64,000 bases of DNA from an uncultured Lachnobacterium sp. (GTDB taxonomy: Bacteria > Bacillota > Clostridia > Lachnospirales > Lachnospiraceae), in contig URDU01000006.1 of NCBI GenBank assembly GCA_900546625.1, forward strand, positions 1-64,000. Reading direction: 5' to 3'. Under the pieces are notes generated by a model. It made no database searches. It was given only the letters and a program-made list of their open reading frames with translations, and was not told the DNA's origin. Shown here one piece after another: positions 26,119-39,720 of the stretch; the first letter of the stretch is position 1; each line of letters begins with the position of its first letter. The translations under genes were made by a program, and so were the position numbers.

Positions 26119-26970
26119 ATGAGTGAATACAGAGCATACATGCAAAATACAAAACTACATAATGGGACAAAACGAAAGAAACGCCGACACAGATTCCTTT
26201 TTGGAGTGCTGCTGTCGGCGCTTCTTATTACAGGCGCTTTATATGGCAGAGAATATGACATATCGCAGCTGAAAAATATAGAGGTGATGGAGACACTTAG
26301 CAGTGCTGTGAGTCAGTTCGGGGACAGAAAGCTGCCTGTATATTCGGTTCAGACAACAGAAAAAAAGATAGCCCTCTCATTTGACTGTGCCTGGGGAGCA
26401 GAGGATTTTGACGGTATGATGGAGACACTTGACAAGCACAACGTAAAGGCTACATTTTTTATGACCGGAGGGTTTGTGAGCGATAATCCTGAATGTGTAA
26501 AGACGCTGGTTGAAAAAGGGCATGAGCCGGGAAATCACAGTGAGCACCACTATGATATGGCAACAATCACGGCAGGCGAGATGAAGACGGAGATAATGGA
26601 TGTGCACAAAAAGGTCAAGGAGCTGACCGGAAAGGATATGAAGGTATTCAGACCGCCATACGGCTCGTACAACAATGAGCTGATCGACACAGTGTATGGC
26701 TGTGACTATTATCCAATCCAGTGGGATGTGGATTCGCTTGACTGGAAAAACTATGGTGTGCAAAATGTCATAGATACTGTGTGCAATCATAAAAGCTTAG
26801 ATTGCGGCTCAATAATACTCTGCCATCTTGGAGCCAAGTACACCTCGCAGGCACTCGATGAGATGCTTACAAAGCTGCAGGGCATGGGCTATGAGATAGT
26901 TCCGGTATCAAAGCTTATTATGACAGAAGGCTATCATATGGATGCAAACGGCATGCAGATCAAGGACTGA
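26119..26970 (+). CDS. membrane-anchored polysaccharide deacetylase (NodB fold, PdaB-like)
   Basis: A 283-residue protein: basic tail (KRKKRRHR), one membrane helix (about residues 28-45), then a NodB domain. Motif 1 is SFDCAWGAED in place of the usual TFDDG, as in PdaB-like enzymes. Motif 2 is GNHSEHH with the metal histidines, and motif 3 is FRPPYGSYNN. It would remove N-acetyl groups from peptidoglycan or another wall glycan. The ribosome binding site is weak, so the start could also be the ATG at 26140. PdaB relatives are often linked to sporulation; no direct link is visible. Confidence 0.88.
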   Translation: MSEYRAYMQNTKLHNGTKRKKRRHRFLFGVLLSALLITGALYGREYDISQLKNIEVMETLSSAVSQFGDRKLPVYSVQTTEKKIALSFDCAWGAEDFDGMMETLDKHNVKATFFMTGGFVSDNPECVKTLVEKGHEPGNHSEHHYDMATITAGEMKTEIMDVHKKVKELTGKDMKVFRPPYGSYNNELIDTVYGCDYYPIQWDVDSLDWKNYGVQNVIDTVCNHKSLDCGSIILCHLGAKYTSQALDEMLTKLQGMGYEIVPVSKLIMTEGYHMDANGMQIKD

Positions 26971-27096
26971 TCGATTTTTTAAATTAATATTTTAGTCAAT
27001 ATTTTAGCCCCTTACGATATTGTTATTTACAGACAAGTGTGATAAACTAAAACTATATTTTAAAGAAGCTGTGAGACAGCTATGGGGGTAAATTAT

Positions 27097-27243
27097 ATGA
27101 CAGATACAGGTTTTTTAGTAGCATTCTTTATAGTTATATTTTTAGTTATCATCTTCGCACTTGTCGCTGTGATAGGGGCTGTTACAAGTGCTGTTGCAGG
27201 TATCAATGATGATGAGGATGAGACAGAGGAAGAGGGCATCTGA
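27097..27243 (+). CDS. 48-residue membrane protein with acidic tail
   Basis: GGGGG at 27084-27088 precedes an ATG that opens a 48-codon gene. Residues about 5-34 form one long hydrophobic helix (VAFFIVIFLVIIFALVAVIG), and the tail is acidic (NDDEDETEEEGI). It lies alone between the deacetylase and a strong terminator 48 nt downstream, so it is a monocistronic small protein. I know no function; small single-helix proteins often regulate membrane partners. Confidence 0.6.
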   Translation: MTDTGFLVAFFIVIFLVIIFALVAVIGAVTSAVAGINDDEDETEEEGI

Positions 27244-27290
27244 AGCTGCAATAAATAAAAAATCTTAAAAGAGATTAAAAGACATTTAAG

Positions 27291-27333
27291 GACATCGAAT
27301 TATATTAATCGTATAATTGGGTGTCTTTTTATT
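27291..27333 (+). terminator. strong rho-independent terminator
   Basis: GACATCGAATTATA (27291-27304) pairs with TATAATTGGGTGTC (27312-27325) with one mismatch and one wobble, loop of 7 nt, tail TTTTTATT. It ends the small membrane protein transcript. Confidence 0.85.
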
Positions 27334-27363
27334 GTCAAAATCTCTTAAAAAAGTATAAACCAA

Positions 27364-27392
27364 TTGAGTTGCAATCCGCCACATTGTATAAT
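27364..27392 (+). promoter_or_regulatory. sigma-A type promoter for the RND transporter
   Basis: TTGAGT at 27364-27369 and a perfect TATAAT at 27387-27392 are 17 nt apart. The start site would be near 27399, giving a leader of about 97 nt before the ATG at 27496. Nothing else is seen in the leader. Confidence 0.75.
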
Positions 27393-27495
27393 AAAAGTAT
27401 AACAGCGAATTAAATTTATTGTGAAAATCGTAGTAATCACAATGTCTATCAAATTAAGGTAAGAATTATCAAAGAAAAAGAAAAGGAGGGGTCAG

Positions 27496-32809
<5,314 letters not shown>

Positions 32810-32906
32810 GAGCTGATGTTTGCAATGCTTTAAATGAGTATATTTGAATGAGCTTAGTGGTATAGAAAGTAAAAATATATAATGGAAATTGGTAGGAGAA
32901 AATAAC

Positions 32907-34358
32907 ATGTATGATGTAGTAATTATAGGAGCGGGAGTATCCGGAAGTGCCTGTGCCAGAGAGCTTTCGAAATATAACCTGTCCATCTGTGTGGTGGAAA
33001 AGGAGGAGGACGTGTGCTGTGGCACCTCAAAGGCCAACAGTGCTATTGTCCATTCCGGAATTGACTGTAAGACCGGTACACTTATGGCACAGATGAATAT
33101 CCGTGGAAATGAGATGATGGACGAGCTTTCAAAGAAGCTTGATTTCGAGTTCAGAAGAAACGGCTCGCTGATATTGTGCTTTAGCGAGGACGATATGCCA
33201 AGGCTTAAGGAACTGTATAACCAGGGAATAGCAAACGGAGTGCCGGGACTTGAAATTCTTGATTCAAAGAAAGCACATGAGATGGAGCCAAATCTGTCTG
33301 ATGAGGTGGTGGCAGCTATTTACTGCCCGACAGGAGGCATTGTATGTCCGTTTGGCATGAATATTGCATTTGCTGAGAATGCTGCGGCAAACGGTGTGGA
33401 TTTTTTATTTAACACCGAGGTGAAGGATATACAAAAGGAGCAGGCAGGCTATATCCTGACTACTCAAAATGGAGAAATTCATGCACGCTGCGTTGTAAAT
33501 GCAGCCGGTGTATATGCTGATGTATTTCACAACATGGTGAGTGAAAATAAAATACATATCACACCAAGGCGCGGAGAGTACGAGCTATTAGACAGGGCAG
33601 CAGGTGGTATTGTTGACAAGACAATCTTTCAGCTTCCGGGAAAATACGGCAAGGGCGTGCTTGTAACCCCGACAGTACACGGAAATATCCTAATCGGACC
33701 TACCGCAGATGATCATGATGACAAGGATGGTACAAATACAACAAGAGCGGGCTTAGCGCATGTTACGACATCCGGCACACGTTCGGTGCCGTCGCTTCCT
33801 ATGCGTCAGGTCATCACATCGTTTGCAGGAAACCGCGCACATGAGGACGGACATGAGTTTATCATCGAGGAGCTTTCTGATGCACCGTATTTTATTGACT
33901 GCGCAGGTATAGAGTCACCGGGCTTATCAAGTGCACCGGCTATCGGCGAGAGAGTGGCAGCAATAGTTGAGGGGCTTTTTAAGCCTTCTGAAAATGTGGA
34001 CTTCATCGAGACAAGAAAAGGTATTTTAAATCCAAAGAAGCTTTCAGAGGATGAGTATAAAAAGCTGATAAAAGAAAAGCCTGAGTATGGCAATATAATC
34101 TGCCGCTGTGAGATGATCACGGAGGGCGAGATAATGGATGCGGTAAACAGACCATTGGGTGCAAAGTCGCTTGATGGTGTGAAGAGACGTACCAGAGCCG
34201 GAATGGGCAGGTGTCAGGCGGGCTTCTGTTCTCCGAGAACCATGGAGATTATCGCCAGGGAGAGAGGTGTTTCGCAACTTGACATCACTAAAAGCGGTGG
34301 AAGGTCAAGGATAGTCGTTGGAATGAGCAAGAATCGCGGAAAGGCTGTCACACTTTAG
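32907..34358 (+). CDS. GlpA-like FAD-dependent glycerol-3-phosphate dehydrogenase with BFD-like [2Fe-2S] domain
   Basis: A 483-residue flavoprotein. GTAGGAGA precedes the ATG at 32907, giving MYDVVIIGAGVSGSACAREL, the FAD-binding fold. The DAO-type catalytic domain runs to about 365, then a C-terminal BFD-like domain carries CRC (ICRCEM) and CQAGFC, four cysteines for an iron-sulfur cluster. Located between glpK and a second flavoprotein, it fits the anaerobic glycerol-3-phosphate dehydrogenase A subunit of clostridia, oxidising G3P to dihydroxyacetone phosphate. It lacks the separate GlpC subunit of E. coli nearby. Confidence 0.85.
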   Translation: MYDVVIIGAGVSGSACARELSKYNLSICVVEKEEDVCCGTSKANSAIVHSGIDCKTGTLMAQMNIRGNEMMDELSKKLDFEFRRNGSLILCFSEDDMPRLKELYNQGIANGVPGLEILDSKKAHEMEPNLSDEVVAAIYCPTGGIVCPFGMNIAFAENAAANGVDFLFNTEVKDIQKEQAGYILTTQNGEIHARCVVNAAGVYADVFHNMVSENKIHITPRRGEYELLDRAAGGIVDKTIFQLPGKYGKGVLVTPTVHGNILIGPTADDHDDKDGTNTTRAGLAHVTTSGTRSVPSLPMRQVITSFAGNRAHEDGHEFIIEELSDAPYFIDCAGIESPGLSSAPAIGERVAAIVEGLFKPSENVDFIETRKGILNPKKLSEDEYKKLIKEKPEYGNIICRCEMITEGEIMDAVNRPLGAKSLDGVKRRTRAGMGRCQAGFCSPRTMEIIARERGVSQLDITKSGGRSRIVVGMSKNRGKAVTL

Positions 34359-34417
34359 TGTGAACGGTAACGATAGATTGATATTGGATTAATATCAGAT
34401 TAACATAGGGGGACAAT

Positions 34418-35749
34418 ATGGAATTTTACGATATTGTGATAGTAGGAGGCGGCCCGGCAGGCCTTGCGGCAGCAGCTTCCGCTAAGAAAAATGGAATAGA
34501 TAAAATACTTATACTGGAAAGAGACTGCGAGCTTGGCGGTATCTTAAATCAGTGTATACACAACGGCTTTGGCCTGCACACCTTTAAGGAGGAACTCACA
34601 GGCCCTGAATATGCCGGCAGATTTATCAAAGAGGTTAAAGAGCTTGGCATAGAGTACAGGCTCAATACGATGGTCATGGATATCTCAACCGGTGACGAGT
34701 TCGAAAACGGGGCAGATGACAGGCATGATGTAAAGATAAAAGATGAGGCAAACGATAAAATAGTTACAGCTATGAACCGCACAGACGGACTTTTCCATAT
34801 CGCTGCAAAGACCGTAATACTTGCGATGGGCTGCAGGGAGAGAGCAAGAGGTGCTCTTAACATACCCGGCTACAGACCGGCAGGAATTTTCTCGGCGGGC
34901 ACAGCTCAGAGACTGGTGAATATAGAGGGCTATATGCCGGGACGAAAGGTAGTAATACTCGGTTCAGGAGACATTGGTCTTATCATGGCCAGGAGAATGA
35001 CCTTAGAGGGTGCCAAGGTGCAGGTGGTTGCAGAGCTCATGCCGTATTCGGGAGGCTTGAAGCGTAATATCGTGCAGTGCCTGGATGATTTTGGAATTCC
35101 GCTTAAGCTCAGCCACACAGTGGTTGATATAAAGGGCAGGGAGCGTGTGGAGGGCATCACTCTCGCACAGGTGGACGAGCATAACAAGCCCATTGAGGGA
35201 ACAGAGGAGTTTTACGAGTGCGACACGCTTTTACTCTCATGCGGACTCATTCCGGAAAATGAGATTTCAAAAACAGCCGGTGTAGAGCTCAATCCGGTAA
35301 CAAGCGGTCCGGTTGTAAACGAAAGCCTTGAGACAAATGTGCCCGGTGTATTTGCCTGCGGAAATGTGCTTCATGTGCATGACCTCGTGGATTACGTGTC
35401 AGAGGAAGCGACAGCAGCAGGCCGCCATGCCGCAGAATATGTGAAAAATGGCGGTGATAAGAGTTGCGATGGCAAAGAGATATCGATAACAGCTATAGGC
35501 GGAGTACGATATACTGTCCCAAGCACTATAAATACTGCACAAATGGATGATACTGTGACGGTAAGATTTCGAGTGGGAGCTGTGTATAAGAATTGCTATA
35601 TTGCAGTATATCTGGATGATAAACAGCTGCAGCACCGCAAGCGTCCTGTTATGGCGCCGGGTGAGATGGAGCAGGTAGTGCTTAAGAAGAAGGAGCTCAT
35701 TGAAACAGACAATCCACGCACAATTACGATAAAGATTGAGGAGGCATAG
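34418..35749 (+). CDS. FAD/NAD-dependent oxidoreductase of the glycerol-3-phosphate cluster
   Basis: A 443-residue two-dinucleotide-binding protein: IVGGGPAGLAAAASAKK at the start (FAD), the MGCRERARGAL segment, VVILGSGDIGLIMARRM at about 175-191 (second Rossmann site) and FACGNVLHVHDLVDYV near 310. Residue block CELGGILNQCIHNGFG is typical of this group. The last 85 residues form a separate small domain. In clostridia this gene type regularly sits between the GlpA-like protein and DUF1667, so the three probably form one complex that passes electrons from G3P to NAD or another carrier. GGGGG precedes the ATG. Confidence 0.82.
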   Translation: MEFYDIVIVGGGPAGLAAAASAKKNGIDKILILERDCELGGILNQCIHNGFGLHTFKEELTGPEYAGRFIKEVKELGIEYRLNTMVMDISTGDEFENGADDRHDVKIKDEANDKIVTAMNRTDGLFHIAAKTVILAMGCRERARGALNIPGYRPAGIFSAGTAQRLVNIEGYMPGRKVVILGSGDIGLIMARRMTLEGAKVQVVAELMPYSGGLKRNIVQCLDDFGIPLKLSHTVVDIKGRERVEGITLAQVDEHNKPIEGTEEFYECDTLLLSCGLIPENEISKTAGVELNPVTSGPVVNESLETNVPGVFACGNVLHVHDLVDYVSEEATAAGRHAAEYVKNGGDKSCDGKEISITAIGGVRYTVPSTINTAQMDDTVTVRFRVGAVYKNCYIAVYLDDKQLQHRKRPVMAPGEMEQVVLKKKELIETDNPRTITIKIEEA

Positions 35750-35753
35750 TATC

Positions 35754-36122
35754 ATGGAAGAAAGAAATTTGACATGTATAGGCTGCCCTCTGGGCTGTGC
35801 CCTTAAGGTGACAATAGATGGAGAAAATGTCACAGTAACCGGAAATATCTGCAAGCGCGGAGCAGACTACGGAGCAAAGGAAGTGACGCATCCGACACGA
35901 ATTGTGACAAGTACAGTCTGTGTGAAAAATGGCACAATACCGATGGTATCCGTAAAGACAGCACAGGATATTCCAAAGGAAAAGATAATGGATGTGATGG
36001 AGTGTATCAACCAAATCACGGTAGAGGCACCGGTGTATATAGGAGATGTGCTGCTAAGTGATGTTGCAGCAACTGGTGTGGATATAGTTGCAACGAAGAA
36101 TGTTGTGCAAAAATCATATTGA
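35754..36122 (+). CDS. DUF1667 protein (small iron-sulfur-type partner of the G3P flavoproteins)
   Basis: A 122-residue protein starting MEERNLTCIGCPLGC, with CxxCxxxC and a further Cys in NICKRGADYG, a likely metal or iron-sulfur site. GAGGAGG upstream selects the ATG at 35754, 4 nt after the previous stop. It belongs to DUF1667, found with GlpA-like and NAD-linked flavoproteins; a role as electron-transfer subunit is inferred from this context. Its TGA stop lies inside the -35 box of the downstream T-box promoter. Confidence 0.82.
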   Translation: MEERNLTCIGCPLGCALKVTIDGENVTVTGNICKRGADYGAKEVTHPTRIVTSTVCVKNGTIPMVSVKTAQDIPKEKIMDVMECINQITVEAPVYIGDVLLSDVAATGVDIVATKNVVQKSY

Positions 36123-36147
36123 CAAATCACCCAATGCACTTTAATAT
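36119..36147 (+). promoter_or_regulatory. promoter of the valS T-box transcript
   Basis: Perfect TTGACA at 36119-36124, 17-nt spacer, TAATAT at 36142-36147. The -35 overlaps the stop codon of the DUF1667 gene. Transcription would start near 36154, just before the T-box. Confidence 0.7.
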
Positions 36148-36189
36148 TGTAGAAAGAAACAGGCAAATATTTAAAGGCATAAGAAAGAG

Positions 36190-36480
36190 GAGTACATGAC
36201 GAAAGCTTTCAGAGAGAGCATCCGGTCCGTAAGATGGAGATACATCTTGGGCAGGCTGAAAGATGCTTAAGACAGAAATCATGGAAGGTAGCTTTTGAGC
36301 CGAAGAACCCAGAAAGTTAAATCTATATATAACAAGATTTGGCATAAGTTCTTCCGATTCGTCCACGTTACAGGACAAGAGGCATTCGAGCGAATATGTT
36401 ATATATTTTGCTCTGATGTAAACGAAGGTGGTACAGCGCTAATTCGCCCTTCCGGTTGTAGACCGGAGGGGCTTTTTTAT
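36190..36480 (+). ncRNA. T-box leader (tRNA-sensing riboswitch) controlling valS
   Basis: The T-box core AACGAAGGTGGTACAGCG lies at 36421-36438 and its 5' half competes with the terminator GCCCTTCCGGT / ACCGGAGGGGC at about 36446-36472, followed by T6. Upstream, AGAGAGAGC at 36211-36219 marks Stem I, and GTA at 36288-36290 (context GAAGGTAGC) is a candidate valine specifier codon. Uncharged tRNA-Val would stabilise the antiterminator and allow valS expression. The specifier assignment is by eye and less certain than the T-box itself. Confidence 0.88.
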
Positions 36481-36568
36481 GGTCAAAGACCGGAAGATTG
36501 CGAATGCAATCCAATCGGTCGCCCGTAGCTCAATGAAAAGAAAAACAGCAAAAGCTCACAGCCTGAAT

Positions 36569-36805
36569 TATCAGGCCGCGCATTATGTATGGAATTATGT
36601 GATTTATGGAGCTGCCTAGAGACTGTTAAAATTATGTACACAGCCCAGCAACGCACGCACATGGACGTGCGGGCGAGGCGTTAGCGCCATGGACGGCGCT
36701 AAAAGCCGGTTGCGTCCTAGTCTAAGCAAGCTAGAAGCATAATTTTTACAGTGTCTTGGCAGCGTAATCATGAACATAATTCCATACATAATGCGCGACC
36801 TGATA
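36569..36805 (+). repeat. intergenic ANGGAN-hairpin element, copy 2, with 32-bp inverted arms
   Basis: Left arm 36569-36600 and right arm 36774-36805 are reverse complements over 32 nt with one mismatch (the inner 24 nt are perfect). The core begins GACTGTTAAAATTATG (36621) and ends CATAATTTTTACAG (36738-36751), itself an inverted pair. Two hairpins carry exact ATGGAC hexaloops: loop 36661-36666 with a 9-bp stem (one mismatch), and loop 36689-36694 with the perfect 8-bp stem TTAGCGCC / GGCGCTAA. GCAAC / GTTGC encloses both. It lies between the T-box and the valS start. The preceding 36481-36568 holds only small hairpins and a short tRNA-like snippet. Confidence 0.75.
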
Positions 36806-36870
36806 CAACAAAGCCCACAAAGCTTTTGCGTCATTTAATACAATCAGCAGCAACCAACAAGGAGGAAAAC

Positions 36871-39519
36871 ATGAGCAAAGAACTAAACAAAACCTACGAT
36901 CCAAAGGACATCGAGGACCGTCTTTACAAAAAGTGGGAAGACAACGGCTACTTCCATGCAGAGGTAGACCGCAGCAAAAAACCATTCACCATCGTGATGC
37001 CACCACCAAACATCACAGGACAGCTGCACATGGGCCATGCTCTTGACAACACCATGCAGGATATCCTTATCAGATACAAGAGAATGCAGGGCTACAATGC
37101 ACTCTGGCAGCCGGGAACAGACCACGCATCCATCGCAACAGAGGTAAAGGTCATCCAGGCACTTAAAGAGCAGGGAATCAACAAGGCAGACCTTACAAGA
37201 GAAGAGTTCCTCGAGAAATGCTGGGACTGGAGAAAAGAGTACGGCGGACGTATCGTAAAGCAGCTTCGTAAGCTCGGATCATCAGCAGACTGGCAGCGTG
37301 AGAGATTTACCATGGATGAGGGCTGCTCACACGCAGTACAGGAGGTATTTACAAAGCTCTATAAGAAGGGCTGGATTTATAAGGGCTCAAGAATCGTAAA
37401 CTGGTGTCCGGTATGTAAGACATCTATTTCAGATGCAGAGGTAGAGCATGAGGAGCAGGATGGCTTCTTCTGGCACATCAACTATCCGGTAGTTGGCGAG
37501 GAAGGCAGATTCGTAGAGATAGCAACAACACGTCCTGAGACACTTTTCGGAGATACAGCCGTAGCTGTAAACCCTGATGATGAGCGTTATCAGGATATCA
37601 TCGGAAAGACCTTAAAGCTTCCATGCACAGACAGGGAGATTCCTGTAATAGCAGACTCCTACGTAGATAAAGAGTTTGGAACAGGCTGTGTAAAGATTAC
37701 ACCTGCACATGACCCTAACGATTTTGAGGTAGGAAAACGCCACAGCTTAGAGGAAATTGTTGTAATCAATGATGATGCTACAATGAATGAAAAGGCCGGA
37801 AAATATGCCGGAATGGACAGATACGAGTGCAGAAAGGCACTGGTTGAGGATCTTAAGGAGCAGGGCCTTTTAGTAAAGGTTGTACCACACTCACACAATG
37901 TAGGTGTGCATGACCGCTGTCACACAACAGTTGAGCCAATGATCAAGCAGCAGTGGTTCGTCAAGATGGACGAGATGATCAAGCTTGCAGTTGAGGGAGT
38001 AAAGAACGGAGAAATCAAGCTTCTTCCTTCAAGAATGGACAAGACATACTTCAACTGGACAGACAATATCCGCGACTGGTGCATCAGCCGTCAGCTCTGG
38101 TGGGGACACAGAATACCTGCATGGTACTGTGATGACTGTGGAGAGATGGTAGTTTCAATAGAAAAGCCTGGCAAATGTCCTAAGTGTGGCAAGGAGCATT
38201 GGACACAGGATCCTGATACACTTGATACATGGTTCTCATCAGCGCTCTGGCCATTCTCAACACTCGGCTGGCCTGAAAAGACAGAGGATCTTGACTATTT
38301 CTATCCAAACGATGTGCTCGTAACAGGCTACGATATCATTTTCTTCTGGGTAATCAGAATGATTTTCTCAGGCTATGAGCAGATGGGCAAGGCACCATTC
38401 CACACAGTGCTTTTCCATGGACTCGTAAGAGATTCTCAGGGCCGCAAGATGAGTAAATCACTCGGAAACGGAATTGATCCGCTTGAGGTTATCGACAAGT
38501 ATGGTGCAGATGCACTTCGTCTGACACTTATCACAGGAAATGCACCGGGAAATGACATGCGTTTCTACTGGGAGAGAGTTGAGGCTTCAAGAAACTTCGC
38601 CAACAAGGTATGGAATGCATCAAGATTTATCATGATGAACCTTGAAGGTGTAGAGCTTAGAGAGCCAAAGCTTGATGAGCTTCATGCAGCAGACAAGTGG
38701 ATTCTTTCAAGGGTAAATACACTTGCAAAGGATGCCACAGAAAACATGGACAAGTTCGAGCTTGGAATCGCAGTACAAAAGGTATACGACTTCATCTGGG
38801 ATGAGTTCTGTGACTGGTATATCGAGATTGCAAAGGTTCGTACCTACAAGAAGGATGAAAACCCGGAGTCAGCAAATGCTGCACTTTGGACGCTTAAGAC
38901 AGTACTTGTAAATGCACTGAAGCTCCTTCATCCATATATGCCGTTTATCACAGAGGAAATCTTCTGCACACTTCAGTCAGACGAGGAGACTATCATGCTC
39001 TCTAAATGGCCTGAGTACAAGGAAGAGTGGAATTTCCCGGCAGAAGAAGCCGCAATCGAGCACTGCAAGGATCTCGTAAAGGGTATCAGAAATGTCCGTA
39101 CACAGATGGATGTTCCACCTTCAAGAAAGGCAAAGCTTTTCATCACAAGTGATGATGAGTCAGTCAGAAAGGTATTCGAGGACAACAAGGAGGTATATGT
39201 AAATCTTGCATTTACCAGCGAGATTACAGTACAGCAGGGCAAGGCCGGTATTGGAGATGACGCTGTATCAGTAGTGATACCTGATGCGGTTGCATACCTG
39301 CCGCTTGAGGATCTTGTTGATTTTGAGAAGGAAAAGGAAAGACTCAATAAAGAAAAGGATAAGCTCACAAAGGAGCTTGCGCGCTCAAAGGGCATGCTCT
39401 CAAATGAGAAATTCTTAAACAATGCAAAGCCTGAAAAGGTTCAGGAGGAAAAGGACAAGCTTGCAAAGTATGAGCAGATGATGGCTCAGGTAGAGGAACG
39501 TCTGGCTCAGTTTAAATAA
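36871..39519 (+). CDS. valS: valyl-tRNA synthetase
   Basis: An 882-residue class I synthetase. GGAGG selects the ATG at 36871. HMGH is at about residues 50-53 (PPNITGQLHMGH), the editing domain has TTRPETLFGDTAV, and GRKMSKSLGNG is near residue 528. A zinc-binding insertion is visible (CDDCGEMV and CPKCGKEHW). The anticodon-binding domain and a C-terminal coiled coil (DFEKEKERLNKEKDKL) complete the normal ValRS plan. Its expression is controlled by the T-box upstream; the 390-nt stretch between contains the repeat element copy 2. Confidence 0.97.
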   Translation: MSKELNKTYDPKDIEDRLYKKWEDNGYFHAEVDRSKKPFTIVMPPPNITGQLHMGHALDNTMQDILIRYKRMQGYNALWQPGTDHASIATEVKVIQALKEQGINKADLTREEFLEKCWDWRKEYGGRIVKQLRKLGSSADWQRERFTMDEGCSHAVQEVFTKLYKKGWIYKGSRIVNWCPVCKTSISDAEVEHEEQDGFFWHINYPVVGEEGRFVEIATTRPETLFGDTAVAVNPDDERYQDIIGKTLKLPCTDREIPVIADSYVDKEFGTGCVKITPAHDPNDFEVGKRHSLEEIVVINDDATMNEKAGKYAGMDRYECRKALVEDLKEQGLLVKVVPHSHNVGVHDRCHTTVEPMIKQQWFVKMDEMIKLAVEGVKNGEIKLLPSRMDKTYFNWTDNIRDWCISRQLWWGHRIPAWYCDDCGEMVVSIEKPGKCPKCGKEHWTQDPDTLDTWFSSALWPFSTLGWPEKTEDLDYFYPNDVLVTGYDIIFFWVIRMIFSGYEQMGKAPFHTVLFHGLVRDSQGRKMSKSLGNGIDPLEVIDKYGADALRLTLITGNAPGNDMRFYWERVEASRNFANKVWNASRFIMMNLEGVELREPKLDELHAADKWILSRVNTLAKDATENMDKFELGIAVQKVYDFIWDEFCDWYIEIAKVRTYKKDENPESANAALWTLKTVLVNALKLLHPYMPFITEEIFCTLQSDEETIMLSKWPEYKEEWNFPAEEAAIEHCKDLVKGIRNVRTQMDVPPSRKAKLFITSDDESVRKVFEDNKEVYVNLAFTSEITVQQGKAGIGDDAVSVVIPDAVAYLPLEDLVDFEKEKERLNKEKDKLTKELARSKGMLSNEKFLNNAKPEKVQEEKDKLAKYEQMMAQVEERLAQFK

Positions 39520-39560
39520 TTAAATATAGATTATATTTTGGAAACGCTGTTTGGCTGAGA

Positions 39561-39605
39561 AATCCGGGCATAGTATCAATAGAATGATATTGCCCGGATT
39601 TTTTA
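39561..39605 (+). terminator. rho-independent terminator after valS
   Basis: AATCCGGGCA (39561-39570) pairs perfectly with TGCCCGGATT (39591-39600), with an inner TATCA / TGATA pairing, then a T-run. It lies 41 nt after the valS stop. Confidence 0.88.
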
Positions 39606-39720
39606 TATTTAGTGGCTTTTTTTAAAATTCAAATGATGATATAATACATTTATTAAAGAAATAGCATGATAGTTATACTTTAACAGGAACAAAAAGGCCG
39701 ATATATAGCGAGGAAATAAT

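Noticed and set aside
36519..36600. A functional tRNA gene
   Set aside because: Only about 16 nt of tRNA-like 5' sequence is present; anticodon arm, T arm and acceptor 3' strand are missing.
36751..36870. Upstream in-frame start adding 40 residues to ValRS
   Set aside because: It begins inside the repeat element and lacks a ribosome binding site; GGAGG directly precedes 36871 and the normal ValRS N-terminus starts there.
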